Notes: generated from the sequence alone by a model not told the origin. A stretch of 64,000 nt of DNA from Paenibacillus mucilaginosus 3016 (GCF_000250655.1 NC_016935.1:5164001-5228000); one strand, 5' to 3'; counted from the first letter of the stretch, positions 28,340 to 37,580 are shown. Made by a program: numbers and translations.

Positions 28340-28942
28340 ATGCCGGTTACACGGCCACCCGACAGGCGGATTCAGCGCACAAGGCAGATGATTGCCGATG
28401 CTTTCCTCTCCCTGCTGCACCGCCGCCCCTACGAAGACATCAGCGTCCTGGATATCAGCGTGCAGGCGAATATTAACCGGTCGACCTTCTATGCCCACTA
28501 TACGGACAAGGAGGATCTGCTCACGCGGATGCTCACCGAGCATCTCGGCAGGCTGGAGGAGCTGCTTGCCGGCGAACGATGCCGGCTGCCGTCCCCGCCC
28601 ACGTTCCACGAGCCTGATCCGCTGTTCCTGGCCCTCTTCGAGCATCTCTCGGAGCACCAGCTCTTCTACGGGGCCATGCTTGCGTGCGACACCCCTGCGA
28701 ATATCCAGGACCGGATGCAGAAGCTCCTGAGGGAGATCTTCTACCGGCGGCTCTCCGGCATCGGCATGGATCAGAAGGTCCAGGTTCCCCTCGATCTGCT
28801 GCTCGACTATGCCTCCTGCGCCGTGCAGGGCACGATTGCCAAATGGTTCGCCGACAACCGCGTCTACTCTCCGCATCATATGGCCCTGCAGCTTACCCGC
28901 CTCTCCCTGCTCGGGACTTATGAGGCGATGGGACTCCGGTAG
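28340..28942 (+). CDS. TetR/AcrR family regulator
   Basis: 200-residue regulator. The N-terminal helix-turn-helix is clear: RQMIADAFLSLLHRRPYEDISVLDISVQANINRSTFYAHYTDKEDLL (residues about 15-61; quoted in two parts in the family pattern). The C-terminal domain resembles the TetR_C_8 group seen in many Bacillota. AAAGGAGG is close upstream of the ATG. Divergent from the HpaB-type hydroxylase, which is its likely target; the effector may be the hydroxylase substrate. Confidence 0.92.
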   Translation: MPVTRPPDRRIQRTRQMIADAFLSLLHRRPYEDISVLDISVQANINRSTFYAHYTDKEDLLTRMLTEHLGRLEELLAGERCRLPSPPTFHEPDPLFLALFEHLSEHQLFYGAMLACDTPANIQDRMQKLLREIFYRRLSGIGMDQKVQVPLDLLLDYASCAVQGTIAKWFADNRVYSPHHMALQLTRLSLLGTYEAMGLR

Positions 28943-29007
28943 CTTCCTATGCGCTCACATTCCCCTTCTTTTGCTCAGTCGAGAGCCCCGCTCTTCAGCC
29001 GCACCAC

Positions 29008-29052
29008 AAACAGCCGCCGGCCCGTCAGGGCTCAGCGGCTGTTTCTTTATTG
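29008..29052 (+). terminator. Terminator of the TetR gene
   Basis: AAACAGCCGC (29008-29017) pairs with GCGGCTGTTT (29035-29044), with an inner GCCC/GGGC stem, followed by CTTTATT. It lies 65 bases after the stop. Confidence 0.8.
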
Positions 29053-29124
29053 GAGGAATCATCCTGCTTGTTTGACTGCTTTCGTCGATGCCGAACGCGA
29101 TTATGATATCGTGCCGCCGCCTGC

Positions 29125-29940
29125 TCATCCCTTGAGCGAGCCGGCCGTCATGCCGGCGACAAAGAACCGCTGCAGAAAAATAAAGAGCAGCGCCATCGGC
29201 AGCGAAGTGACCACAACACCGGTCAGCAGCATCGGATAATCGGTGACGTACTCTCCTCTGAACTGCAGCATGGCAAGCGGAAGGGTCAGCTTGCTTTTGC
29301 CGTTCAGCAGGAGCATCGGCAGCAGCAGGTCGTTCCATACCATAACGAACAGGAAGGCGGCCGCAGCGGCCAGCGAAGGCGCCGACAAGGGAAGGGCAAA
29401 ACGCGTATACAGCGTCCATTCCCCCGCCCCGTCGATGCTGGCGGCTTCAAGAATTTCTTTGCTGAGCAGGCCCATGAAGCCGGTCAGCAGGAAGACGGTC
29501 AGGGGCAGCAGAAGGGCCGCTGTCACCAGGATCAGTCCCCCATGCTCGTCGGTCCATCCAAGACGGTGGACCAGCGCGTAGATCGGCAGCATGTTGACCT
29601 GCGAAGGCACGATGAGGCCGGCCAGGTACAGCAGGAACAGGCCCTTTCCAAGCTTGCCGCCGAGGCGGGCGATCGCATACGCGATCATGCTGCCGAGCAG
29701 CAGCTCCAGGAGCACCGTACCGAGCGTCACGCCTGCACTGTTCGCAAAGTAGCGCCACATCGGCTGGCTCTGGAACATGGTGGTGAAGTTTTCCACTGTG
29801 AAGGGCGACGGCCAGGATAACGGCTTCGCGAAGAACGTCCCCGGCGTCTTGAAGGCCGATACGAGAACGATATAGAGCGGTATGATAATGACGGCCGCAT
29901 ACAGGAGAAGCAGGGTACGGCGCAGGCTGTTGATCAGCAT
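29125..29940 (-). CDS. Sugar ABC importer permease, MalG type
   Basis: 271-residue CUT1 permease with six helices and EAA loop EAASIDGAGEWTLYTRFALP. ATG 29940 is chosen over 29961 because GAGGGTG lies upstream at useful distance. Last gene of the operon that begins with the SsuD-type monooxygenase. Confidence 0.92.
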   Translation of the reverse strand: MLINSLRRTLLLLYAAVIIIPLYIVLVSAFKTPGTFFAKPLSWPSPFTVENFTTMFQSQPMWRYFANSAGVTLGTVLLELLLGSMIAYAIARLGGKLGKGLFLLYLAGLIVPSQVNMLPIYALVHRLGWTDEHGGLILVTAALLLPLTVFLLTGFMGLLSKEILEAASIDGAGEWTLYTRFALPLSAPSLAAAAAFLFVMVWNDLLLPMLLLNGKSKLTLPLAMLQFRGEYVTDYPMLLTGVVVTSLPMALLFIFLQRFFVAGMTAGSLKG

Positions 29941-29981
29941 AGGGTTCACACCCTCTTCCATGGGTTAGTACCAGATTCGGG

Positions 29982-30854
29982 TTAATACGAAACGCGGTCC
30001 GCCCGCAGCGCCCTGAACTGAAGGGCCGTCAGCACGGACAGCAGGATAAGGAATAACATGGACCCGGCCGCCGCCGAACCGAATTTGTAGCTGCCGAACG
30101 CCTGGTGGTAAATGTAGGTCGTCAGGATCTCCGTCGCATAGTTCGGACCGCCGTCCGTCATCGTAAAGATGAGATCGAAGGCCTTGAACGACTGGATGGT
30201 CGTATAGGCGAGCACGATGGTGGCCGACGGAGCGAGCAGCGGCCACGTGACCTTGCGGAAGATCTGCCAGCGGCCTCCCCCGTCGATCCGGGCCGCCTCA
30301 TACAGCTCCGCCGGGATGGAGTGAAGTCCGGCAATGAAGACGATCATCATCTGGCCGGCATGCGCCCACACCTGCACGGCGGCGATCGAATACAGCGCGA
30401 GACCAGCGTCCCCCGTCCAGCTCAGCGCGAGGCTCTCCAGCCCGGCCTTCTGCAGGCTCAGGTTGAGCAGCCCGATCGACGGATCATATACGAAGCTCCA
30501 GATCAGGCCCACCGAGACGGAAGACAGCACCGTGGGAAAGAAGTACAGCGCGCGCAGCAGCACGTGAATCCGGGAATTGCGGGCGAGCAGCATCGCCAGA
30601 CCCAGAGAGAGCAGCGTCTGGAAAAGCACGACCACCAGCATGAATTTGACGTTGTTGATGAAGGCCTTGCGGAAGACGATGCTCTCCAGCGTTTCCTTGT
30701 AATTGGCGGCTCCGACCATCCGGTAGGACGGCGAGACGCCGTCCCAATCCGTGAAGGAGTAGAACATGCCCGACAGGGTCGGATAGATGAACAGCACGAG
30801 GTACAGCAGGGTGCCGGGCAGCAGAAACAACCAGAGAACGGGTGATCTCCGCAT
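29982..30854 (-). CDS. Sugar ABC importer permease, MalF type
   Basis: 290-residue CUT1 permease starting RRSPVLWLFLLPGTLLY, with the periplasmic loop YSFTDWDGV and EAA loop EAARIDGGGRWQIFRKVTWPL. ATG 30854 begins two bases after the binding protein stop and has only a weak binding site, so translation is probably coupled. Confidence 0.92.
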   Translation of the reverse strand: MRRSPVLWLFLLPGTLLYLVLFIYPTLSGMFYSFTDWDGVSPSYRMVGAANYKETLESIVFRKAFINNVKFMLVVVLFQTLLSLGLAMLLARNSRIHVLLRALYFFPTVLSSVSVGLIWSFVYDPSIGLLNLSLQKAGLESLALSWTGDAGLALYSIAAVQVWAHAGQMMIVFIAGLHSIPAELYEAARIDGGGRWQIFRKVTWPLLAPSATIVLAYTTIQSFKAFDLIFTMTDGGPNYATEILTTYIYHQAFGSYKFGSAAAGSMLFLILLSVLTALQFRALRADRVSY

Positions 30855-30856
30855 CG

Positions 30857-32146
30857 TTATTTCTTGATCTGCTGGTCCACGATCGCCTGGGCTTCCTTGG
30901 CCGCATCCTCCGGAGACTTGCCGCCGAGTACGGCTTGAATCGATCCGGTCACCGCCTTCTGGATCTCCCCGTTCGTGATCGTGAAGCGCGGCTGGAAGAT
31001 CGTCTTCTTGCTCGACCACTCGCCCGCCGCCAGCAGCTCCTTCGAAGTGTACTGCACCTCTTTGACCGTCACATTCTGGCCGGTCTCATTGGCATACGTG
31101 CCCGCCGTTTCCTTGCGGCTCAGGAACTCGATGAATTTCTTGGCCTCCGCCGGATGCTTCGACTTGCTGTTCACCGCAAGCAGGAAGGTGCTGGTATGCA
31201 CGCCCTCGTATTTCGCCTTGTCGGCCGCTACGGTGATCGGGGCCAGCAGCTTCTGCTCCAGGTTCGGGTTCTGCTTCTTGTTCTGCGCCAGCTGGTAGGA
31301 GCCGCTCGCGAGCATCGCCGCCTTCTCCTGGATGAACAGCGCCCCTGCAGCCGCATCCTTCGTCCCGAGCGCATTGGGCTGGAAGTAGCCTTTGTCGTTC
31401 AGCTCCTTGAACTGGCTCAGCGTCTTCACCCACCACTCGTCCGTGAGCTTCGCCTTCCCTTCGCCCACCTGTACGAAGGCATCGTCACTCGGCAGGTTGT
31501 TCATCACCATCGTGTTCATGAACTGCCCCGGACCGATGTCCGCTCCGGCGAAGGCGATCGGGATGACGCCGGCCTCCTTCAGCTTGGCGCACAGGGCGAG
31601 GAACCCTTCCCAATCCTTGGGCGGGGTCAATCCGTATTTTTCAAAAAGCTTGACGTTATAGATCGGATCGTTATAGACGAGCTGGAAAGGAACAGCGAGC
31701 TGCTTGCCGTCCTTCTTGCCGGGCCCGATCAGCGACTCGTTGAAGTTCGAGAGGAAGCTTTCGCCGGTCAAGTCGGTGAACAGCCCCGCCTTCGCGAGTG
31801 CTTCGAACTGGGCACCCGGGGAGGACGCGAACACGTCACCGCTGGAGCCGTCCGTAAGCTTCGCCTGAGCTCCCGACTGGTATTGGTCGGACGGCATGGT
31901 CTGCATCTCAACCCGGATGTTCGGGTTCTCCTGCTGGAACTTCTCGATGAGGCCGTTCAGCGATTTGACGTCCTCGCCCCGCCAGTGCAGGAAAGAGAGC
32001 GTGACCGGAGCGGAGGCTGCCTGCTTCCCGTCACCGGCCGAAGGAGCCGTCTGGCCTGCCGTGCCGCCTCCGCAGCCGGCAAGCAGCGAAACGGATAATA
32101 CGGCTGCAGCCAGGAGCACCGGAGTGAATTTGGGTTGGATAGGCAT
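30857..32146 (-). CDS. Sugar-binding lipoprotein, CUT1 type
   Basis: 429-residue extracellular binding protein with lipobox LLAGC (about residue 21-25) and a Gly/Ala linker, then SFLHWRGEDVKSLNGLIEKF and other family-1 features. It lies 51 bases after the SsuD-type monooxygenase gene with GGAGGG 9 bases before its ATG. Family 1 proteins bind sugars or sugar-like polyols; a sulfonated sugar is an attractive ligand given the neighbour. Confidence 0.92.
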   Translation of the reverse strand: MPIQPKFTPVLLAAAVLSVSLLAGCGGGTAGQTAPSAGDGKQAASAPVTLSFLHWRGEDVKSLNGLIEKFQQENPNIRVEMQTMPSDQYQSGAQAKLTDGSSGDVFASSPGAQFEALAKAGLFTDLTGESFLSNFNESLIGPGKKDGKQLAVPFQLVYNDPIYNVKLFEKYGLTPPKDWEGFLALCAKLKEAGVIPIAFAGADIGPGQFMNTMVMNNLPSDDAFVQVGEGKAKLTDEWWVKTLSQFKELNDKGYFQPNALGTKDAAAGALFIQEKAAMLASGSYQLAQNKKQNPNLEQKLLAPITVAADKAKYEGVHTSTFLLAVNSKSKHPAEAKKFIEFLSRKETAGTYANETGQNVTVKEVQYTSKELLAAGEWSSKKTIFQPRFTITNGEIQKAVTGSIQAVLGGKSPEDAAKEAQAIVDQQIKK

Positions 32147-32197
32147 GGGGGGTGACCCTCCTCTATGGTTTGGTTGAGCTGGTTTGGTTAAGCTCTG

Positions 32198-33403
32198 TTA
32201 GGTGGCTGCGACCTGCAGGGCAGACCACTTCTGATGGAACAACGGCAGGGCCGTGCGTCCGAAGATTTCGGCTTCCTCGAGATGCGGATAGCCGGACAGG
32301 ATGAAGGTGCTTACGCCGAGCTGTGCGTATTCGACGAGCCGGTCTGCAACCTGCTCCGCGGTCCCTACGATCAGGATGGCGCCGCCGGAGCGGACCTGCG
32401 AGAGTCCTGTCCACAGGTTCGGCCCTGCTACGAAACGGTCCGCCCTCGAGCGCTCCCTGAGCTCATTTTGTCTGCGCTGGTTCGTCGCATCCGTCTGGGC
32501 GAAGGATTCCTGCGCCTTCGCAAGCAGCTCGGGAGATACCTTGGAGATCGTCTCCCAGGCGGCCGCCCAGGCTTCTTCCTCGGTATCGCGGACGAGCACC
32601 TGGGCCCGCATGCCGTATCGAAGCGGTTTGCGCTCGCCCTTCTCCTGCTCCAGCTGGTCGCGGATGCCCTCGATCTCGGCGATCTGCTCCCGGATCCACT
32701 CGTGCGGCTCGCCCCACATCAGGAAGGTGTGCGCGTGCTCCACCGCCACCCGCTTGGCGATCGGGGAGCTGCCGCCCAGATAGAACGGCGGATGCGGCTG
32801 CTGGACGGTCTGCGGCGTGGCCGCCGGTCTCGTCTGCTGATAATATTTGCCGCTGAACAGCCCCTCTTCCCCTGCGGATGCAGAGCCGCCCGTGCGAAAC
32901 TCCGAGACCGCCATGCCCTGGGAGCCGGTCCATGACCGCTTCATGACCTCCATGTACTCGCTGGCCCTCTCATACCGCTCGTCATGGGCGTGGGCGAGCG
33001 GATCGCCGAGCTCCTCTAAGTCCTGGACGGAGCTCCCTGTCACGACATTGATCATCGCGCGGCCCTCCGACAGCACATCCAGCGCCGCCGCCATCCGCGC
33101 GGCGAGCACCGGTGCCACGAGTCCGGGGCGGACCGCCACCAGCGGCTTCAATGTCCGCGTATGGCTCATGACCGCCGAGCCGACGACCCAGGCGTCCAGG
33201 CAGGCGCCTCCTGTCGGAATCAGGACGAATTCGAACCCGGAGGCCTCTGCCGTCTGTGCGACCCGGATCATGTAGTCCAGGGTCGGTTCTCTCTCCGGCG
33301 CCACGCCCACGTAACGTCCGTCCCCTGCGGTCGGCAGGAACCATCCGAAACGGATGTCCTGCTCCTGATCCCCTCTGTACGCTTCTTTCGACTGATCTGT
33401 CAT
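32198..33403 (-). CDS. ssuD: SsuD-type alkanesulfonate monooxygenase
   Basis: 401-residue luciferase-like FMNH2-dependent sulfonate monooxygenase. Landmarks are FGWFLPTAGDGRYVG at the start, GRAMINVVTGS, YLGGSSPIAKRVAVEHA and a late ILIVGTAEQVADRLVEYAQLG. It would cleave C-SO3 bonds to release sulfite and an aldehyde. ATG 33403 has AAGGGGGA 7 bases upstream. Unlike normal ssu operons it is followed by a sugar-type importer (CUT1) and not SsuABC, and no SsuE reductase is nearby. A dyad shared with other sulfur operons lies in its promoter region. Confidence 0.9.
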   Translation of the reverse strand: MTDQSKEAYRGDQEQDIRFGWFLPTAGDGRYVGVAPEREPTLDYMIRVAQTAEASGFEFVLIPTGGACLDAWVVGSAVMSHTRTLKPLVAVRPGLVAPVLAARMAAALDVLSEGRAMINVVTGSSVQDLEELGDPLAHAHDERYERASEYMEVMKRSWTGSQGMAVSEFRTGGSASAGEEGLFSGKYYQQTRPAATPQTVQQPHPPFYLGGSSPIAKRVAVEHAHTFLMWGEPHEWIREQIAEIEGIRDQLEQEKGERKPLRYGMRAQVLVRDTEEEAWAAAWETISKVSPELLAKAQESFAQTDATNQRRQNELRERSRADRFVAGPNLWTGLSQVRSGGAILIVGTAEQVADRLVEYAQLGVSTFILSGYPHLEEAEIFGRTALPLFHQKWSALQVAAT

Positions 33404-33705
33404 GCTTGTTTCCCCCTTCGCGGGCAATCCCTGTCTCCAGCTGCCCGGCAGACGATGTGATCTATGGTAAACCGCTTTACGTTTTCTTGCGCTGTTCTCC
33501 GGTGGACCGGTCGATATATTCCCAACCATACTGCTAGGAATAGTTTGCATAATGAATCTTAACAAGAGTTACATTCCAATGCAATGTCAATTCGTAGGGG
33601 GAATGATTTGTCATTTTGTGGGTTCCTTTGGACGCTCTCCCCTTGAATTCCAGCCGCGCGGGCTCTATGATGAATCCATATCCTATGGCAAAACGAGGTC
33701 CTGCG
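33404..33705. other. Divergent regulatory gap between ssuD and AraC gene
   Basis: 302 bases with no gene. It holds the dyad at 33517-33542 and, on the minus strand, a possible promoter TTGCAT (33584-33579), 17-base spacer, TAAGAT (33561-33556). The ssuD leader would then be about 145 bases and contains GGTCCACCGG, also present in the LysR leader at 59.3 kb. Confidence 0.5.
33517..33542 (-). promoter_or_regulatory. Dyad operator upstream of ssuD
   Basis: TATTCC (33517-33522) and GGAATA (33537-33542) around 14 bases. Its centre (AACCATAC when read on the plus strand) matches the dyads before the tcy-type operon (48894-48920) and the flavin monooxygenase operon (58075-58099). Confidence 0.6.
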
Positions 33706-34638
33706 ATGCGTGACAACCTGCGAGAAGACCACCACGAATTCCTGGAGATCTATCACTTCACCCCCTCGGAGTTTGAAAAATCCGGTCCCGCCTGGCCGAT
33801 CCGGATCGGCTATAACGAGGCCAAAGCGAATTATCATATAGGCCCCCGCACCACGCCCTATCATTATCTGCTGGTGATCCTGGATGGACGGGGCACGTTC
33901 CACCAGGCCGGACAAACGTATTCCCTGCGGCCCGGGGACCTGTTCTGCCTCTTCCCCCAGGTTACCCATGAATACTACACGGCGGCGGATGAGCCGCTGC
34001 GCAAGATCTTCTTTGCCTTCGACGGTCCGGGGGCCCGAAGCCTTCTCGCACGTCTCGGGCTGCAGGAAGAGCAGCCCCATGCGGCTGGAGCGGCTGTCAA
34101 GGAGGCGGTGAAGCTGTTATGGACCTTCCTGGACCGGTCGGCCCGCGGCGCAGGCCAGTCCGGAGAACGGATGACCGATCTGGCCAGGCTCCACTATCTC
34201 CACGGCGTCTTCGATCTGCTGACGGCTTCTACGGCCGGCACACGGCAGAGCGGGCTCCGCGGGGAATCCGCCTGGCTTCAGCGGGGCAAAGAGTATCTCG
34301 AGATGCACTATGCCGACGGGATCACCGTCGAACGTGCGGCGGACTATGTCGGCGTCGAGCGGACCCACTTCTCCAAGCGGTTCCGCCATACTTACGGCCT
34401 GCCGCCCGTGCAGTACCTGCAGGAGCTGAAGATGAAGGAAGCCCGGCATCTGCTGGAGCATACGGGCTATACGCTGTCCGAGATCGCCCACTCGGTCGGA
34501 TACCCGGACCTCTTCTCGTTCTCGAAGGCGTTCAAGAAGTGGACCGGTCAGCCGCCCAAGACGTACCGTATGGAGAGAATGGCGGCGGGCGGACAGGAGG
34601 CTGAGCAAAGAGGGACAAATGCGTCGGGGCATGAATGA
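33706..34638 (+). CDS. AraC family regulator with cupin sensor domain
   Basis: 310 residues if translated from ATG 33706 (GAGGT 6 bases upstream); in-frame ATGs exist upstream (33670, 33685). The N-terminal half is a cupin-type ligand domain (YHYLLVILDGRGTF, LRPGDLFCLFPQVTHEY). The C-terminal 100 residues carry the two helix-turn-helix units of AraC/XylS (ADYVGVERTHFSKRF and SVGYPDLFSFSKAFKKWTG). It is divergent from the SsuD/sugar importer operon and is the natural candidate activator for it, since AraC-cupin proteins often sense sugars. Confidence 0.92.
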   Translation: MRDNLREDHHEFLEIYHFTPSEFEKSGPAWPIRIGYNEAKANYHIGPRTTPYHYLLVILDGRGTFHQAGQTYSLRPGDLFCLFPQVTHEYYTAADEPLRKIFFAFDGPGARSLLARLGLQEEQPHAAGAAVKEAVKLLWTFLDRSARGAGQSGERMTDLARLHYLHGVFDLLTASTAGTRQSGLRGESAWLQRGKEYLEMHYADGITVERAADYVGVERTHFSKRFRHTYGLPPVQYLQELKMKEARHLLEHTGYTLSEIAHSVGYPDLFSFSKAFKKWTGQPPKTYRMERMAAGGQEAEQRGTNASGHE

Positions 34639-34730
34639 TGCGGGAGCGGGATGAAGCACTTGTGAGGAGGAGCATTTGCAGCGGGCTGGAGGAAGTATTG
34701 GCCGATCACGCACAGAAAGGAGCGGATTGG

Positions 34731-34796
34731 ATGACATTCGAACCTGAAGAAGAAAGATCGACAGATAACGCAGCTATGTTATACAATATTCCATAA
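34731..34796 (+). CDS. Possible 21-residue leader peptide
   Basis: Short frame with AAAGGAG 8 bases upstream, between the two AraC genes. No family. It may be chance; its only support is the ribosome binding site. Confidence 0.2.
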   Translation: MTFEPEEERSTDNAAMLYNIP

Positions 34797-34840
34797 TATC
34801 CAGATTTAAGGAACCGGTCTGGAAAGGATGGAGAATCGAT

Positions 34841-35728
34841 ATGAAGAAACGAATCCATGCGCCTGAAGATCGACCCCTACGGAACGGACCACTTCTAAGC
34901 AGCGACAGTCTGGGGTGGGAGCATATTTCACTGTCCAAGTGGCAGGGAGTGCCTCCCCAGGAAGCGTTCGAGTCCTCCTTGTCGAGGCATCTCATCGTCA
35001 TACATACCACCCCGGGACCTGTACATGTTCATGAGCGGGGGGACGGCTTGAATGAAGAAGGCGTCGCCCGCCCAGGGAACATCAATGTTTTTTCCGCAGG
35101 AGAGATGAGCTACTGCAGGTGGGAGGAGGAGCTTTCTTTTCTCCGTCTGGAGCTGGATCCGGCTTTCGTCCAAGAGATTGCCGGGCATTCGGAGTTCGTG
35201 GCCTCCGGCGGTCGTATTGAGCTTAATCACAAGCTGCGGACGAGTGACCCGAAGCTCTTCCATCTAAGCCAATGGCTGCTCGATGAGCTTCAAAGCGAAG
35301 GAGCCGGCGGCAAGCTCTACACCGACTCGCTCGTCCGGCTCTTAACCGTTCATCTCCTGCAAAACTATACATCAACTCCCAGGAAGCAGCGTGCCCTGCC
35401 CCGTAAAATGAGCGCTCAGCAGGTTTCACGGGCCATCGAATATATGCATGCCCATATCGAGCGGGACATATCGCTGGAAGAATTAGCGGCGGTAGCCCAT
35501 ATGAGCCAATCGCATCTGAGCCGCCTGTTTAAACAAGCTACCGGGCTCAGCCCCCACCAGTACTTCATTGCCATCCGCGTCGAGAAAGCCAAATCCCTTA
35601 TTCAAAGCCGCAGCTTGACGCTCGCCGAAATCGCCTCAACCCTCGGGTTTACGGACCAGAGCCATTTCCACCGGCATTTCAAGCGCATCACCGGTCTGTC
35701 GCCGAGGGAATTCCTCCTGACCCGTTAA
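34841..35728 (+). CDS. AraC family regulator
   Basis: 295 residues. The N-terminal part (about 1-170) is an AraC-type sensor fold resembling the group that regulates its neighbours in response to small molecules (HLIVIHTTPGPVHVH, SAGEMSYCRWEEEL). The C-terminal part has LEELAAVAHMSQSHLSRLFKQATG and LAEIASTLGFTDQSHFHRHFKRITGLSPREF, the two DNA-binding units. GGAG lies 7 bases before the ATG; a terminator follows. Target not evident; the frameshifted SDR and SnoaL genes downstream are candidates. Confidence 0.93.
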   Translation: MKKRIHAPEDRPLRNGPLLSSDSLGWEHISLSKWQGVPPQEAFESSLSRHLIVIHTTPGPVHVHERGDGLNEEGVARPGNINVFSAGEMSYCRWEEELSFLRLELDPAFVQEIAGHSEFVASGGRIELNHKLRTSDPKLFHLSQWLLDELQSEGAGGKLYTDSLVRLLTVHLLQNYTSTPRKQRALPRKMSAQQVSRAIEYMHAHIERDISLEELAAVAHMSQSHLSRLFKQATGLSPHQYFIAIRVEKAKSLIQSRSLTLAEIASTLGFTDQSHFHRHFKRITGLSPREFLLTR

Positions 35729-35747
35729 TACTGCATGTTCCCTGCTG

Positions 35748-35781
35748 ACCACAGCACCTTCACGGTACTGTGGTTTTCTTG
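35748..35781 (+). terminator. Terminator of the second AraC gene
   Basis: ACCACAG / CTGTGGT stem followed by TTTTCTTGTTTT, about 20 bases after the stop. Confidence 0.75.
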
Positions 35782-35837
35782 TTTTCACTATTATTTTCAT
35801 CTCTATTGCTCAGAACGTACAAAAACATGCGCGTTTC

Positions 35838-35852
35838 GTTCAATATTTGAAC
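35838..35852. promoter_or_regulatory. Palindromic operator GTTCAATATTTGAAC
   Basis: Perfect 6-base arms around TAT. A -10-like TATACT sits at 35865-35870 and a ribosome binding site and small ORF follow, so the palindrome occupies the place of a -35 region or spacer. A regulator of the TetR/MarR type could bind here; a TetR remnant lies 2.6 kb away. Confidence 0.5.
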
Positions 35853-35905
35853 GCCGAAGCTCTCTATACTAAAGCAGACAAGAACAAGGAAAGGAGGCCC
35901 GCATC

Positions 35906-36028
35906 ATGAATGAACAGCAGAGCGAAGCGTGCTCCGGCATGTACGCGATTCCTCCTCCTGCACAGGCCTGTATTGAAAGCATCAGCAGGTTTCAGACCAT
36001 TCCATATCTGGTGCACTTTTCGTTTTAG
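35906..36028 (+). CDS. 40-residue ORF of unknown function
   Basis: Strong AAAGGAGG 8 bases before the ATG and a full stop at 36028, 21 bases before the SDR start. Composition (MNEQQSEACSGMYAIPPPAQ...) gives no family. It may be a real small protein, or the surviving start of a gene deleted in this decaying neighbourhood. Confidence 0.4.
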   Translation: MNEQQSEACSGMYAIPPPAQACIESISRFQTIPYLVHFSF

Positions 36029-36049
36029 GGGATTCGAGGAGGATGACGC

Positions 36050-36761
36050 GTGAGGGACGATCAGAACGCAGTAGCGCTGGTCACAGGCGGCAACAGAGGA
36101 ATCGGCCGTGCGCTCTGCAAGCAATTGGCTGAAGCGGGTATGCTGGTCCTGCTCGCCGGCCGCGATGCCGCAGGCGGTGAGGAAGCGGCTCGCTCGATGA
36201 AGAATCTCAAGGGCAGGGTAGATTTTCTCACAATGGATGTGACTGATCCTGAAAGCATCCGGGCCGCCGAAGAAGTTGTACGCCGCCAATACGGCAGGCT
36301 GGATGTATTAGTCAACAATGCGGCGCTTTATCTCGATGAAGGGAAGCGCTTGACGGAGATCGACCCTTCCCTTCTGGAGTTAATCCTAAAGACCAATACG
36401 CTGGGTCCCTACCATGTCATCCGCGCCTTCCTGCCGCTTATGCAGGCTCGTCAATACGGGCGGATCGTGAACATCTCCTCCGGCTATGGCGAAGCCGCGG
36501 CGATGGATCATCCGGGCACAGGCGCTTACAAGCTGTCCAAGCTTGCCTTGAACGCATTAACGAGACTGATTGCCTCGGAGATCACACCCGATATCAAAAT
36601 CAATGCGGTTTGCCCCGGATGGGTGCGGACCGGGGATGGGCGGGCCTGCGGCTCCACGCAGCGCCGAGGAAGCCGCCGCTTCGATCATCTGGCTGACTCA
36701 GCTGGACGCGGATGGCCCAAGCGGAGGCTTCTTCCGGGATGGTCAGCGTATTGCCTGGTAG
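36050..36761 (+). pseudogene. Short-chain dehydrogenase, frameshifted near C-terminus
   Basis: Classical SDR: cofactor motif VTGGNRGIGRAL, NNAALY, catalytic Ser in NISSGYGEAA, Tyr-Lys in AYKLSKLA and NAVCPGWVRTG, so the active site is complete. A run of four G at 36632-36635 then shifts the frame. With three G it would continue GMGGPAAPRSAEEAAAS...GGFFRDGQRIAW and end at 36761, giving about 237 residues. As written it runs on in a wrong frame to 36781. GTG start with GGAGG 7 bases upstream. Sequence error or recent loss. Confidence 0.85.
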
Positions 36762-36806
36762 CCGCAACCTCTATCACATGAAGGACCCCATTGAGGAGGA
36801 TGACCT

Positions 36807-37391
36807 ATGAAAAAAGCAGGCTCGTTCAAAAAAATCAGCTTATCGGCAATCGCCGCCCTTCTGATTCTGGTGAGCAGCGGTTACGCTTATGCCGCTGTTT
36901 CAGCAAATGACCGTGCTGAAGGCGAACATTCCGCTGCTGCACGCAATACCGCCGAGGCCAATCGCATCATCGACGCGGCGAATCAGCTGTTTATTCAAAC
37001 GGATGAACGGAACTGGCCGCAAGTGAAGCTGAGCTTTGCCGAGAAGGTTCTGTTCGATATGTCCTCCGCCGGAGGAGGAGAGCCGGCCATGGTTACTCCC
37101 CGGCACATAGTTGACGGTTGGGAAGCAGGACTTGCGCCGCTGAAGGCCATTCATCATCAAATCGGCAATTATCGGGTGGATGTGCGGGGAAATGAAGCCG
37201 ACCTGTTCTGCTACGGAATCGCCTACCATTATCTGCCGAATGAATCCGGCAAAAACACCCGAACGTTCGTTGGCAGCTATAACCTGCACTTCATCAAAGT
37301 ATCGGATAGCTGGAAGATTGACAAGTTCAAATTCAATCTGAAATTCATAGACGGCAATGCGGAGTTAGGCGTGGAGAAGCCGGCGCAGTAA
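36807..37391 (+). CDS. Exported SnoaL-like (NTF2-fold) protein
   Basis: 194 residues with a signal peptide (KKAGSFKKISLSAIAALLILV..SGYAYA, cleavage near residue 30) and an NTF2-like domain: TAEANRIIDAANQLFIQTDERNWPQVKLSF (quoted in part) at about 48-77 and SYNLHFIKVSDSWKIDKFKF at the end. SnoaL-like domains of this type often act as isomerases, dehydratases or binding folds. The next gene fragment downstream appears to be a related domain. Follows the SDR by 45 bases and is probably in its operon. Confidence 0.75.
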   Translation: MKKAGSFKKISLSAIAALLILVSSGYAYAAVSANDRAEGEHSAAARNTAEANRIIDAANQLFIQTDERNWPQVKLSFAEKVLFDMSSAGGGEPAMVTPRHIVDGWEAGLAPLKAIHHQIGNYRVDVRGNEADLFCYGIAYHYLPNESGKNTRTFVGSYNLHFIKVSDSWKIDKFKFNLKFIDGNAELGVEKPAQ

Positions 37392-37569
37392 TTTCTGCGC
37401 GCAGTACTCCAGCGACGGGAACCACTTATTGACTCCGCTGAAGCTGACACCGCATTACCTCTCCAATCACATAGTCGATTTCGATACCGGCGCTCGGCCT
37501 GTCAGCCGAGTTTACTTCCAGGCGCTGCATGAAGTTCCGAATGACTATGGCAGCAGAGCAGCGTCCTAA
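37369..37569 (+). pseudogene. SnoaL-like gene fragment
   Basis: A start-less open stretch reads QYSSDGNHLLTPLKLTPHYL, then SNHIVDFDTGARPVSRVYFQ and ALHEVP, which resembles the second half of a SnoaL_4-type domain (loss of the N-terminus and any start codon). It fills the gap between the intact SnoaL-like gene and the lipoprotein. I infer a deleted paralogue. Confidence 0.5.
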
Positions 37570-37580
37570 AAGGAGTGATC

